A DNA stretch of 64,000 nt from Dethiosulfovibrio peptidovorans (GTDB lineage: Bacteria > Synergistota > Synergistia > Synergistales > Dethiosulfovibrionaceae). Position numbers and translations under genes: made by a program. Shown piece after piece: positions 8,359 to 17,195 of this stretch. Below the pieces are notes generated by a model. It did no database searches. It was not told where the DNA came from and saw only the letters and a program-made list of their open reading frames with translations. The stretch lies in assembly GCA_002748665.1 (NCBI GenBank), contig PDTB01000023.1, positions 18,435 to 82,434 of the forward strand, read 5' to 3'. The first letter of the stretch is position 1; every line of letters begins with the position of its first letter.

Positions 8359-10491
8359 ATGGCTACTTCTAAAAAAACCGCTAAAAAACGGTCGGGTTTG
8401 ACCCTGGTTGTCGTTGAGTCGCCTACAAAGGCAAAGACATTAACTAAAATGCTAGGATCGGGGTATACCGTCAAAGCCAGTGTGGGGCACATTATGGACC
8501 TGCCCAAGAGCCGTCTGGCCATCGATGTGGACGATGGCTTCCAACCGGAGTACATATTGGTCAAGGGCAAGGCCAAAATAAAAAGGGAACTGCTCTCCAT
8601 CGCTGCCAAAAGTGACTCGGTGCTCCTGGCCTCAGACCCAGACAGGGAGGGGGAGGCTATCGCCTGGCATTTGGCTGGGATCCTTGGGCTTGATCCTCAA
8701 TCGCCCTGTCGTATCCGGGTACATCAGATTACCAAGGATGCTGTTCGGGAAGCTGTAAAAGCTCCGACTCCCATCGACATGGCTAAGGTCGACGCCCAAC
8801 AGGCACGAAGGGTTCTGGACCGTCTCGTGGGATATACTCTGAGCCCTCTTCTCTGGAAAAAAATCCGCTACGGGCTCTCGGCCGGCCGGGTTCAGTCCGT
8901 GGCCCTCACGATCATCTGCCAGAGGGAGACCGAGATAGAGCAGTTTGAGCCTCAGGTCTATTGGGAAATCGAGGTCCGGGGCGATGCCGACGACGGCAGA
9001 GCCTACCGGCTCAGGGTCGAGAGGAAAGACGGCAAGACCTTACTTGTCAGGGATCGCCCCCTGAAGATCAACTCGGCCGAAATGGCTCAGGACATCGTGG
9101 ATACGGTGAACATGGAAGGCCTCACCGTGGTATCCTTTACCACCAAGGAAGGGCGACGGAAAGCTCCGAGTCCTTTGAAGACCAGCACTCTTCAGCAGGA
9201 AGCCGCACGGCGGCTCGGTTTTTCGCCTCGACGGACCATGAGAGTGGCTCAATCCCTCTTCGAGGGGGTTTCAATCCCTGGTCGAGGCCCCACGGGGCTC
9301 ATTACCTACATGCGGACCGACAGCCTCCGTCTGGCTCCCGAGGCCGTTCGTGCCATTCGGGACCATATCTCTGATCGATGGGGAGCGACCTACTTGCCGG
9401 ACAAGCCGAACCTGTACGTGACCAAAGGCCGGGCTCAGGACGCCCATGAGGCCATCCGTCCGACGGACGTCTCCCTGACACCAGATACGCTTCAAGCCGT
9501 CTTGACCCCTGAGCAGTATCGGCTCTACGACGTGATCTGGCGCAGGACCGTCGCCAGTCAGATGGTTCACGCGAGAGTGGATAACTCAATTCTGGACTGT
9601 GTCTCGGGAGCGTACGGACTGAGACAAAAAGGGACGGTCGTCAGGTTTGAGGGATTCGGCGTACTCTGGCCTCTGGATGCCAGGGACGACATTCTGGCTC
9701 CAGCTGTGGAGGGAGAGAAGCTCACGGTGATCGCCGCAGAACAGGAGCGTAAGGAGACGATGCCCCCTGCCCGTTACACCGAGGCCAGCCTTATAAAAAA
9801 CCTGGAGGATCAGGGAGTGGGACGCCCATCGACCTACGCGTCCATCGTGGAGACGCTCTACGACAGGGCCTATGTGGAGAAAAACGAGGATCGTCATCTT
9901 GTTCCCACTGGCTTAGGACGATCTGTTGACGGATTCCTCCTGGATCACTTTGATAGCCGAAGCGTCTCTCCGATCGTCAATCCCGGATTTACGGCCACGA
10001 TGGAAGAATCTCTCGATAAGGTGGAGGAGAACGAAAAAAACTGGGTAGATGTCGTCGCCCATTTCTGGGGTCCCTTCACTGATGCGATCAGCGAAGCTGA
10101 AAAAGCCCCCAGAGTTCCGCCGCCTCCCCCGGAACTTATCGGTGAGGACTGCCCCGAATGCAGCTCCCCTCTGGCGAAAAAAAGGGGGCGTTTTGGCGAG
10201 TTTATAGCTTGTACTGGGTATCCCAATTGTAAATACACCAGACCCATCCTGAAAAACATAGGTGTTCAGTGTCCCATCTGTGGCCAGGATAAGGGCGGAG
10301 AAGTCGTTCAGCGAAAAAGCAAAAAGGGACGTCGGACCTTCTATGGATGCTCCCGTTACCCTGATTGCGACTATGTCTCGTGGAACAAACCAGCGGCGGA
10401 GAAATGCCCTGAGTGCGGTGGGAATATGGAGTTCAAGGGGCGATCCAGAAAACCTGTCTGCACCAAGTGCGGTCATAAGGGAATCGAGTGA
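8359..10491 (+). CDS. topA: DNA topoisomerase I
   Basis: Type IA topoisomerase that relaxes negative supercoils. The 710-residue protein has the TOPRIM domain (VVVESPTKAKT near residue 20; SDPDREGEAIAWHL near 95), the active-site Tyr in GLITYMRTDS (~317), and three C-terminal Cys4 zinc ribbons (from about residue 597): CPECSSPLxxxxGRFGEFxxCxxYPxC, CPICGQ...YGCSRYPDC and CPECGG...CTKCG. A poly-Lys stretch forms the N-terminus. AAAAAGGAGG sits 8 bases before the ATG at 8359. An ATG at 8354 is in another frame. The stop overlaps the trmFO GTG start by three bases, as in the codY-region operon of Firmicutes. Confidence 0.98.
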   Translation: MATSKKTAKKRSGLTLVVVESPTKAKTLTKMLGSGYTVKASVGHIMDLPKSRLAIDVDDGFQPEYILVKGKAKIKRELLSIAAKSDSVLLASDPDREGEAIAWHLAGILGLDPQSPCRIRVHQITKDAVREAVKAPTPIDMAKVDAQQARRVLDRLVGYTLSPLLWKKIRYGLSAGRVQSVALTIICQRETEIEQFEPQVYWEIEVRGDADDGRAYRLRVERKDGKTLLVRDRPLKINSAEMAQDIVDTVNMEGLTVVSFTTKEGRRKAPSPLKTSTLQQEAARRLGFSPRRTMRVAQSLFEGVSIPGRGPTGLITYMRTDSLRLAPEAVRAIRDHISDRWGATYLPDKPNLYVTKGRAQDAHEAIRPTDVSLTPDTLQAVLTPEQYRLYDVIWRRTVASQMVHARVDNSILDCVSGAYGLRQKGTVVRFEGFGVLWPLDARDDILAPAVEGEKLTVIAAEQERKETMPPARYTEASLIKNLEDQGVGRPSTYASIVETLYDRAYVEKNEDRHLVPTGLGRSVDGFLLDHFDSRSVSPIVNPGFTATMEESLDKVEENEKNWVDVVAHFWGPFTDAISEAEKAPRVPPPPPELIGEDCPECSSPLAKKRGRFGEFIACTGYPNCKYTRPILKNIGVQCPICGQDKGGEVVQRKSKKGRRTFYGCSRYPDCDYVSWNKPAAEKCPECGGNMEFKGRSRKPVCTKCGHKGIE

Positions 10492-11834
10492 CCGTTCATC
10501 GATCCGTGACCGTTGTCGGTGCCGGACTTGCTGGAAGCGAGGCCACATGGCAACTGGCCCGTCGGGGAATTCCTGTTCAGTTGATTGAGATGCGTCCCGT
10601 GCGTTCGTCTCCGGCTCACGGGAGCGATCTGTTTGCCGAGCTCGTGTGTAGTAACTCCTTGGGCGGTGATCGAGAGACCACACCGGCGGGTATTCTGAAA
10701 TCGGAGCTCCGTCGCCTGGGAAGTCTTGTCCTTCAGATCGCAGATGCGACGTCGGTCCCCGCAGGAAATGCGCTGGCTGTGGATCGGGAGCGGTTTGCCC
10801 GGGAGATTACTGATAAGGTGTCGGGGCACCCTCTTGTTCAGGTAGAACGCCGGGAGATGATCGATATCCCTCAAGGGCCGGTTATTCTGGCTACTGGGCC
10901 TCTCACGTCGGAACCCTTGGCCCGTGCCATTGCCGACGCTGCAGGGCAGGATTCTCTCTACTTTTACGACGCTGCGGCACCCCTGATACTTGCCGAAACT
11001 ATCGATATGACCGTTGCCTACAGGAAGGATCGATATTCGGAGGAGCAAGACGGTGACTACATCAACTGTCCTATGACCGAGGAGCAATACAGCCGATTTT
11101 ACGAGGCCCTTGTGGACGCCGAACGAGCGCCTCTTCGGGATTTCGAGAAAAAACACTACTTTGAGGGATGTATGCCTGTTGAAGTTTTGGCGAGTCGAGG
11201 AGTCGATACGCTTCGGTTTGGTCCTCTGCGTCCTGTGGGGCTCGAACATCCTGATACGGGGAAACGCCCCTTCGCCGTGGTCCAGCTTCGTCAGGACAAT
11301 CGTGAGGGCACTGTCTACAACATCGTCGGGTTTCAGACCAATCTTCGATGGCCTGAACAGGAGCGGGTCTTCCGCCTCATCCCTGGACTTGAGCGGGTGG
11401 AATTTGTCCGAAAGGGCGTCATGCATCGTAACATCTACATCAACGCCCCGAAAGTCTTGAACAAAGCTCTCGAACTCAGAGGGCGGGAACAGGTCTATCT
11501 GGCTGGTCAGATCACTGGTGTTGAGGGATACGTGGAGAGCGCCGCCATGGGAGTTGTGGCTGCTCTTAACCTCGTTGAACGTCTGCGGGGCCGAGGCCCT
11601 GTCGCATGGCCTCGGGAAACGGCTTTGGGCTCTTTAGTCCATCGTCTCGGTGATGACACGGTCAAGCGTTTTCAGCCGACAAACGTTAACCTGGGTCTCT
11701 TTCCACCTCTTGAGGAGCGAATAAAGGGCAAACCGGCCCGCTGTGCTGCTGTCGCAAGGCGAGCGGCTCTGGCTATGAATAACTTTATCGGAGCAGAAAA
11801 AATATCTTCTGTTTCTAAAATAGACTTTTTTTAA
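10488..11834 (+). CDS. trmFO: tRNA m5U54 methyltransferase TrmFO (folate/FAD dependent)
   Basis: TrmFO makes 5-methyluridine at position 54 of the tRNA T-loop, using methylenetetrahydrofolate and FADH2. The 448-residue protein opens with the FAD-binding VVGAGLAGSEA, followed by the family blocks CSNSLGG (near residue 47), YFEGCMPVEVLASRG (~222), GPLRPVGL and QITGVEGYVESAAMG (~340). It is the short relative of MnmG, and length fits TrmFO rather than MnmG. GTG start overlapping the topA stop. The gene order topA-trmFO-xerC-hslV-hslU-codY matches that of Bacillus and related Firmicutes. Confidence 0.96.
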   Translation: MTVHRSVTVVGAGLAGSEATWQLARRGIPVQLIEMRPVRSSPAHGSDLFAELVCSNSLGGDRETTPAGILKSELRRLGSLVLQIADATSVPAGNALAVDRERFAREITDKVSGHPLVQVERREMIDIPQGPVILATGPLTSEPLARAIADAAGQDSLYFYDAAAPLILAETIDMTVAYRKDRYSEEQDGDYINCPMTEEQYSRFYEALVDAERAPLRDFEKKHYFEGCMPVEVLASRGVDTLRFGPLRPVGLEHPDTGKRPFAVVQLRQDNREGTVYNIVGFQTNLRWPEQERVFRLIPGLERVEFVRKGVMHRNIYINAPKVLNKALELRGREQVYLAGQITGVEGYVESAAMGVVAALNLVERLRGRGPVAWPRETALGSLVHRLGDDTVKRFQPTNVNLGLFPPLEERIKGKPARCAAVARRAALAMNNFIGAEKISSVSKIDFF

Positions 11835-11859
11835 GCTCCAAGGATGCTACAATAGTATA

Positions 11860-12753
11860 ATGAGTGTTCAGGTTTTTTCCGTTATTGATGGATTTCTCGA
11901 CAGAATGAGAACTTCCGGTGCTTCAGAACATACAATTATCAACTATGCTGTCGATCTTGGACAGTTTGCGGATTTTTTAGATGGTCGGGGACAGATATTG
12001 ATCGATCAAATCGACACGAGCGGGATACGCTCGTTTGTACGGGCTCTCTCCGGGTGTGGTTTTGCACCTGCGTCGGTTGCTCGGAAGCTCTCAGCTGTCA
12101 AAAGTCTTATGAAATATCTTGTTCTTCAGGGAATCCTGACTCAGGATCCCTCAACCCGAGTTCGTGGTCCCAAACGATCTGAGCGACTCCCTAGAGCTCT
12201 TTCGACGGATCAGGTGGCCGCTATTATCGACCGGGCGTATGAGGATGAGCAGGGAGTTCGCAACGGGGCTCTCGTGGAGCTCATGTACGGATGTGGTCTT
12301 CGGGTGGCTGAGGTCGTCTCCCTTCGGTGGGACGATATAGAGATAGACGAGCGATGGCTCCGGGTTATGGGAAAGGGCGATAAAGAGCGGGCCGTTCCCT
12401 TCGGCACTATGGCTCAGAGGGCGTTGAGGAGGCTGAAGTTTGAGGCTCTTCCAGGCGAGTCTTTGGTTTTTCCTGGAAGGAATGGACAATCTCTGACCGT
12501 TCGGACGGTTCACCGAGTCGTCGTATACGCCGCATCTCGGGCAGGAGTTCCAGAGGTGAGTCCTCACTCTCTTCGTCACAGTTTTGCGACTCACCTCCTT
12601 GAAGGGGGGGCACCTCTTCGCGTCGTGCAGGAACTGTTAGGCCATGATCACCTCACCACGACACAACGGTATCTGATGGTCACGGCCCAGCATCTTAGAG
12701 AAAGCTATGAATCGGCCCATCCTCGGGCTGGAGGTGAACCGATAGATGTTTGA
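11860..12753 (+). CDS. xerC: Tyrosine recombinase XerC/CodV type
   Basis: Site-specific tyrosine recombinase, probably acting at dif to resolve chromosome dimers. The 297 residues split into an N-terminal SAM-like core-binding domain ([15 protein letters not shown]) and a C-terminal catalytic domain holding the full set: Arg in GCGLRVAEV (~147), Lys in [11 protein letters not shown], HxxRHSFATH (~235-243), [12 protein letters not shown] with the final Tyr (~270). It could be XerC or XerD; position before hslV fits CodV/XerC. The ribosome-binding site is weak (AAGGA about 15 bases upstream of the ATG). A TATAAT string overlaps the start codon, which leaves some doubt about how this gene is started. 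It overlaps hslV by eight bases. Confidence 0.92.
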   Translation: MSVQVFSVIDGFLDRMRTSGASEHTIINYAVDLGQFADFLDGRGQILIDQIDTSGIRSFVRALSGCGFAPASVARKLSAVKSLMKYLVLQGILTQDPSTRVRGPKRSERLPRALSTDQVAAIIDRAYEDEQGVRNGALVELMYGCGLRVAEVVSLRWDDIEIDERWLRVMGKGDKERAVPFGTMAQRALRRLKFEALPGESLVFPGRNGQSLTVRTVHRVVVYAASRAGVPEVSPHSLRHSFATHLLEGGAPLRVVQELLGHDHLTTTQRYLMVTAQHLRESYESAHPRAGGEPIDV

Positions 12754-13276
12754 AGGCACCACAATACTTTGCGTCAGACGTGGGACGACAGTCGCCATGG
12801 CAGGAGACGGCCAGATGACCTTGGGAACTCAGATCATCAAGTCCAACACGGTCAAGGTCCGTCGACTCCATTCCGGTTCTGTGTTGGCAGGGTTCGCTGG
12901 CTCCACTGCTGATGCTATGACCTTGTTGGAGCTCTTTGAAAAAAAACTGGGTGAACACGGGGGAAACCTGATGAGAGCGGCGGTCGAGCTGGGGAAACAA
13001 TGGCGAACCGACCGTATGCTTCGTCGCTTGGAGGCTATGATGTTGGTCGCGGATAAAACTCACACCATCCTCTTGTCGGGAGCTGGGGATATTATCGAGC
13101 CGGAGCACGATGTTGCGGCCATCGGTTCGGGGGCGGCGTACGCCTTGGCGGCAGCGCGTGCCTTTTTGGAGAGCAGCGATTGGGAGGCCGAGCAGATTGC
13201 CCGTCGTTCCCTTGAAATTGCTGCAACTATCTGTATCTACACCGATGATGTCATCTCCATGGAGGTGATCTCATGA
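12746..13276 (+). CDS. hslV: HslV (ClpQ), peptidase subunit of HslUV
   Basis: The threonine peptidase core of the two-component ATP-dependent HslUV protease. The 176-residue proprotein starts MFEGTT, so cutting after Gly4 would expose Thr5 as the catalytic nucleophile. This is the Thr type, usual in most bacteria. Conserved [20 protein letters not shown] and [15 protein letters not shown] blocks follow. GGAGGTGA precedes the ATG, which lies inside xerC. The stop overlaps the hslU ATG (ATGA), so the subunits are coupled. Residue spacing and length are normal. Confidence 0.97.
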   Translation: MFEGTTILCVRRGTTVAMAGDGQMTLGTQIIKSNTVKVRRLHSGSVLAGFAGSTADAMTLLELFEKKLGEHGGNLMRAAVELGKQWRTDRMLRRLEAMMLVADKTHTILLSGAGDIIEPEHDVAAIGSGAAYALAAARAFLESSDWEAEQIARRSLEIAATICIYTDDVISMEVIS

Positions 13277-14700
13277 TCGGCGGAGAGTCCACGCTGATTC
13301 CTTCTGCAATCGTTCAGTATTTGGATCGGTATATCGTAGGGCAAGACAGGGCGAAGAGAGCCGTGGCTGTTGCCCTTCGGAATCGGATTCGACGTCGAAT
13401 GTTGGAAGCTGACCTTGCTCATGAGGTCGCGCCCAAGAACATCCTCATGGTGGGGCCGACAGGGGTGGGGAAAACCGAGATCGCTCGCCGGCTGGCAGAG
13501 TTAGTTAACGCCCCTTTCGTCAAGGTGGAAGCCACTAAATTCACCGAGGTCGGATATGTTGGCCGAGATGTTGAGTCCATGGTTCGTGACTTGGTGGAAA
13601 CCGCTATCCAGATGGTTCGTAAGAAGATGTTGGAGGATGTCCAGGCTTCAGCCATGGAGAAGGCCAGGGAACGGGTTGTCGACTTTTTAGTCCCCTCCAG
13701 AAAAAAAAACGCCTCGGGCGGGATCCCGACCTTTATGAGTGTCCTTAAAAGTATCGGTAGCGACGCCCCCGATCAAAGCTCTGAGGAGACAGAGATTTCA
13801 GAAGACGAGCGGATGCGTGACTCCACCAGGGTCAAGCTTTTGGATCTGGTCGCTCAGGGCAAACTGGACGACAGAGAAGTCGAAATAGAGGTTCAGGAAT
13901 CTCCCCATATGGGGATTCCCATCATGGGAGGCATGGGCATGGACGAGATGGGCATCTCCATCGGCGAGATGCTGGGTGGTCTCATGCCAAAGAAGAAGAA
14001 ACACCGCACCGTGAAGGTGAAAGACGCTCTTCGGCTCCTCCAAAATGAGGAAGCCGAGAAGCTTATCGACGAAGACGCTGCTACCAGAATGGGTCTTGAA
14101 AAGGCTCAGGAAGAGGGTATCATCTTTGTGGACGAGATCGATAAAATTGTGGCCCGGGGCGGAGCTGGCGGAACCCATGATGTCAGCCGGGACGGGGTTC
14201 AAAGAGATTTACTTCCTGTTGTGGAGGGCTGCTCCGTCCAGACCAAGTATGGTCAGGTTTCCACGGACCATATCCTCTTCATAGCGGCTGGTGCCTTCCA
14301 TCAGAGCAAGCCTTCCGATCTGGTCCCCGAGCTTCAGGGGCGATTCCCCATCAGAGTTGAGCTGGAGCCTCTGGATAAAACGCAGTTAGCTCGGATCCTT
14401 ACAGAACCCAAACACAGTCTTCTTCAGCAATATGAGGCCTTGCTTCAGACTGAGGGGGTCACCTTGGATTTTCGGGAGGATGGGGTCCAGGAAATTGCGG
14501 CCCTCGCTGAATCCATGAATTTGGAGATGGAAAACATCGGCGCTCGGAGACTCCACACGATGGTGGAACAACTGCTTGAGGAAATCAGTTACGAGGCACC
14601 GGAGAGGTCCGGTGAGACCGTTACTGTGGGGGGGGATTTTGTCCGGGAGCGGTTGGCTTCTTTGGTGCAGGATAGTGATGTCCGTCGGTATCTGTTGTGA
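13273..14700 (+). CDS. hslU: HslU (ClpY), ATPase subunit of HslUV
   Basis: AAA+ unfoldase that feeds HslV. The 475-residue protein begins with [29 protein letters not shown], then Walker [11 protein letters not shown] (~60), the [14 protein letters not shown] pore-region block (about 92-105), an insertion (I) domain of about 130 residues with a charged stretch and Met/Gly-rich segment ([15 protein letters not shown]), Walker [11 protein letters not shown] (~283), and the sensor and C-terminal HslV-docking tail that ends in Leu-Leu. The I domain differs in sequence among species, so its low-complexity look is not alarming. Strong ribosome-binding site GGAGGTGATC. Confidence 0.97.
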   Translation: MIGGESTLIPSAIVQYLDRYIVGQDRAKRAVAVALRNRIRRRMLEADLAHEVAPKNILMVGPTGVGKTEIARRLAELVNAPFVKVEATKFTEVGYVGRDVESMVRDLVETAIQMVRKKMLEDVQASAMEKARERVVDFLVPSRKKNASGGIPTFMSVLKSIGSDAPDQSSEETEISEDERMRDSTRVKLLDLVAQGKLDDREVEIEVQESPHMGIPIMGGMGMDEMGISIGEMLGGLMPKKKKHRTVKVKDALRLLQNEEAEKLIDEDAATRMGLEKAQEEGIIFVDEIDKIVARGGAGGTHDVSRDGVQRDLLPVVEGCSVQTKYGQVSTDHILFIAAGAFHQSKPSDLVPELQGRFPIRVELEPLDKTQLARILTEPKHSLLQQYEALLQTEGVTLDFREDGVQEIAALAESMNLEMENIGARRLHTMVEQLLEEISYEAPERSGETVTVGGDFVRERLASLVQDSDVRRYLL

Positions 14701-14740
14701 TACAAATGATCTCAAGAACAGAGGCAAAGGAGGAGAGCGC

Positions 14741-15559
14741 ATGCACGATGGAACGACAGAAAAGATAACCCACGGTGAGGAGGCCATGCAGGACCTCTTG
14801 GAGAAAACAAGGCAGGTCGGTCGGGCACTTCAGAGTCATCGAGAGGGAGCGAAGCTCGACTATAGCAAGCTAGCGAAGCTCCTATGTGAATTCTCAACGG
14901 CCAACGCCTATATACTGAACCGGGAAGGCCAGATTTTGGGCTACTCCTGGGTGAGTGAATATCATTCGAAAGCGATCACCTCTTTTTTAGAGTCAGGCTT
15001 TATGCCCGAAAGCTTTGTCGAACACCTGAATCAACAACGAGAAAGCCTCATGAGCAAGATCGATGCTCATATCTTCGACGATCCTCAGGACAAAAATCAG
15101 CACAAAGATACCCTCTGTGTACCCATCTACAGTGCGGCTGAGAGATTAGGTACTTTGCTTCTGGTTCGTTTCGCTGAGACGTTTCGAACGAAGGATCTTG
15201 TTCTTGCCGAATATCTGGCCACGCTGGTGGGGATTGAAATCCTCCACGAACGGACAAAGCTTATTGAAGAACGCTCTCGTGAGCGCTTGGTCGTTCAGAT
15301 GGCTATGAGAGCTCTCTCCTATTCGGAGGTCGAATCCGTCAAACACATTATTACCGAGCTTGGGGCTTACGAAGGAGTAGTCATCGCCAGCAAAGTCGCT
15401 GACCGGGTTGGAGTGACCAGAAGTGTTATAGTCAACGCCCTGCGAAAATTGGAAAGTGCGGGTATAATAGAAAGCAGGAGTCTTGGCATGAAGGGTACCT
15501 TCATTAAGGTCCTGAGCAGGTTTTTTATCGAAGAGTTAGGCATTACGCTCGAAGATTAA
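14741..15559 (+). CDS. codY: GTP-sensing transcriptional regulator CodY
   Basis: CodY is a global repressor that responds to branched-chain amino acids and, in many species, GTP. It controls metabolism, and in Bacillus also motility. The 272-residue protein has an N-terminal GAF domain (about 1-165) and a C-terminal winged helix-turn-helix whose block ASKVADRVGVTRSVIVNALRK followed by LESAGIIESRSLG is nearly the textbook CodY recognition segment. The start at 14741 is chosen because AAAGGAGG lies 8-15 bases upstream. Longer in-frame starts run into hslU. It follows hslU by 40 bases and precedes flgB, exactly as in Bacillus. An N-terminal extension of about ten residues relative to the usual 259 is visible. 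Confidence 0.96.
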   Translation: MHDGTTEKITHGEEAMQDLLEKTRQVGRALQSHREGAKLDYSKLAKLLCEFSTANAYILNREGQILGYSWVSEYHSKAITSFLESGFMPESFVEHLNQQRESLMSKIDAHIFDDPQDKNQHKDTLCVPIYSAAERLGTLLLVRFAETFRTKDLVLAEYLATLVGIEILHERTKLIEERSRERLVVQMAMRALSYSEVESVKHIITELGAYEGVVIASKVADRVGVTRSVIVNALRKLESAGIIESRSLGMKGTFIKVLSRFFIEELGITLED

Positions 15560-15617
15560 GCAATAGCTCTGAGAATAAAACGCAGTAAAAATCGACGCAT
15601 ATCCTGGAGGTGGGGCT

Positions 15618-16016
15618 GTGTTTGATGTAACGTGGAAAGTGATGGCAAAAGATCTTGAGGGATTGGCACATCGGTTTCGTGCGGTTGGGCAAAACCTGGC
15701 GAACATCAATACTCCGGCGTATGCTCGTCGAGAGGTCTCCTTTGAGGACCAACTGAACGATGTTATCAATGGCTCTAAACGTATACCCCTGGCTGTGACC
15801 GACGAACGCCATATGACTATCCACGCTCGATCTATTGTTGACGTCACACCTAAAGAAAACAGAATCCCAGACCAACTTTATCGCCTGGATCGCAACAACG
15901 TAGATCCCGAGATCGAAATGGCCAAGCTTACGGAAACTCGTCTTGGATATGAGGCAATGACTCGGCTTATGGCCAAAAAAGTCGGAAACTATAAAACCGC
16001 TATAGGGGGTCGCTGA
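15618..16016 (+). CDS. flgB: Flagellar basal-body rod protein FlgB
   Basis: Proximal rod subunit. The 132-residue protein carries the rod-family N-terminal motif (GQNLANINTPAYARREVSFEDQL, starting near residue 28) and a C-terminal helix (EMAKLTETRLGYEAMTRLMAKK) that would pack as a coiled coil in the rod. GTG start after the site CTGGAGGTGG. Its stop overlaps flgC by one base (TGATG). The gap from codY is 58 bases with no clear promoter, so transcription may continue from codY. Confidence 0.95.
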   Translation: MFDVTWKVMAKDLEGLAHRFRAVGQNLANINTPAYARREVSFEDQLNDVINGSKRIPLAVTDERHMTIHARSIVDVTPKENRIPDQLYRLDRNNVDPEIEMAKLTETRLGYEAMTRLMAKKVGNYKTAIGGR

Positions 16017-16438
16017 TGCGAGTTTTTAAACACATTGACGTAGCTGGAAGCGCCTTGACAGCTCATCGACTCTGGGTGGACACTATCTCTCAGAACCTCG
16101 CCAACGTCAACACTTCCAGAACCCCTGAAGGAGGACCCTACATCCGTCGGGTGCCGGTTTTTCAGCAAATTTTGGATGAGATTGGAGAAGAGGGTAAAGT
16201 TAAGGGCGGTGTTAAGGTGGTCGAAATCGCCAAAGATACCTCCTCTGCTCCTCGTTTGGTCTATCAGCCTGATCATCCAGATGCTGATGAAGAGGGATAT
16301 GTGGCTATGCCCAACGTCAGCGTTGTTCGAGAGATGGCCGACATGATGACTGCTAGCCGGGCGTACGAGGCTAATCTTGCAGTCACCGGCTCAGCTAAAA
16401 ACATGTGGTTGGCTGCTTTGGATATTCTTAAGGGATAG
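16016..16438 (+). CDS. flgC: Flagellar basal-body rod protein FlgC
   Basis: Second proximal rod subunit, 140 residues. It shows the N-terminal rod motif SALTAHRLWVDTISQNLANVNTxRT and the C-terminal block GYVAMPNVSVVREMADMMTASRAYEANL characteristic of FlgC. The ATG overlaps the flgB stop. Unlike in Bacillus, fliE does not follow. A terminator and then a separate cassette (slt, htpG, OB-fold protein) intervene, and fliE begins 3.4 kb downstream. Confidence 0.97.
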   Translation: MRVFKHIDVAGSALTAHRLWVDTISQNLANVNTSRTPEGGPYIRRVPVFQQILDEIGEEGKVKGGVKVVEIAKDTSSAPRLVYQPDHPDADEEGYVAMPNVSVVREMADMMTASRAYEANLAVTGSAKNMWLAALDILKG

Positions 16439-16455
16439 TGTTGCAGTTTGTTCAG

Positions 16456-16487
16456 AAGGCTCTCAGTCCAGACGGGGCCTTTTTTTC
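16456..16487 (+). terminator. Probable terminator after flgC
   Basis: AAGGC(TCT) pairs with (GGG)GCCTT, including two G-U pairs, and is followed by seven T residues. The stem is moderate. It would end the topA-to-flgC transcript before the promoter of the next gene. Confidence 0.6.
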
Positions 16488-16490
16488 GTC

Positions 16491-16519
16491 TTGTCACTTT
16501 GATGGGCATCCTGTACAAT
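16491..16519 (+). promoter_or_regulatory. Sigma-70-type promoter for the lytic transglycosylase gene
   Basis: TTGTCA (16491-16496), a 17-base spacer and TACAAT (16514-16519) lie 40 bases before the gene's ATG and immediately after the flgC terminator. Confidence 0.75.
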
Positions 16520-16558
16520 AGGCCTTTTGGAAATCCACAAGTCCTGGGGAGTGATTCC

Positions 16559-17188
16559 ATGAATAACACAGCGCGGCAAAGCTTTATTTGGGCCATTTGT
16601 CTCCTCTTACTTGGAGCATCTGGAAGCTGGGGGAGTTCCCATATCGAAAAAGCGCATTTTCTTGACGAGTACATCAGAAAACAAAACCAATCTACCTACG
16701 ATGTAGCGCTTCGGCCACAAGCTGACGAGGCCGTCAGAAAAGCGATTGCGAGCGGTTTTCGGCAGTATAACAGTTCTGTCTCCTGGAAACACGCTTGGGA
16801 ATATGCAGGGTATGTCATGGAGGCCTGTAAAAAATTTGGTGTCGAAGACCCTACCCTTGTGGCTGGTATGATCGTCAAAGAATCTCGAATTCGCCCTCGA
16901 GCTCGGTCTCGATATGCCTATGGTCTTATGCAGATATACTGGAAGGTCCATAAGAAGTCAATAAAAAGGACTTTCCCGTGGATAAAAAACACGGAAGATC
17001 TCATGAATCCACGGAACAATGTTCTGGTAGGTACCTGGATATTTGCATCATACCTGAAGAACTCTGGCAACGACATCCATAAGGCTCTCCATCGATATCT
17101 GGGAGCTCACAATCACCGGTATGTCTCCAAAATTATGTCCTACCGGGGTACCATTCGCAAGAACCTTATCGCCGACGAGAGGAGCTAG
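16559..17188 (+). CDS. Lytic transglycosylase (SLT domain), exported
   Basis: A 209-residue predicted peptidoglycan lytic transglycosylase. A signal peptide with hydrophobic core FIWAICLLLLGASG (residues ~9-22) directs export. The SLT fold follows: VEDPTLVAGMIVKESRIRP with the catalytic-type Glu, then RYAYGLMQIYWKVH, and a C-terminal ALHRYLGAHNHRYVSKIM, the equivalent of the usual AYNAG block but altered (YLGA). The start at 16559 has GGGGAG upstream and gives a good signal peptide; longer in-frame starts do not. It may trim murein for flagellar or envelope work. It has its own promoter, and htpG follows after seven bases. Confidence 0.85.
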   Translation: MNNTARQSFIWAICLLLLGASGSWGSSHIEKAHFLDEYIRKQNQSTYDVALRPQADEAVRKAIASGFRQYNSSVSWKHAWEYAGYVMEACKKFGVEDPTLVAGMIVKESRIRPRARSRYAYGLMQIYWKVHKKSIKRTFPWIKNTEDLMNPRNNVLVGTWIFASYLKNSGNDIHKALHRYLGAHNHRYVSKIMSYRGTIRKNLIADERS

Positions 17189-17195
17189 ATATCAT

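Noticed and set aside
11856-11861. TATAAT overlapping the xerC start codon
   Set aside because: No suitable -35 partner was found, and a promoter here would place the transcript start inside the gene. Probably a chance match.
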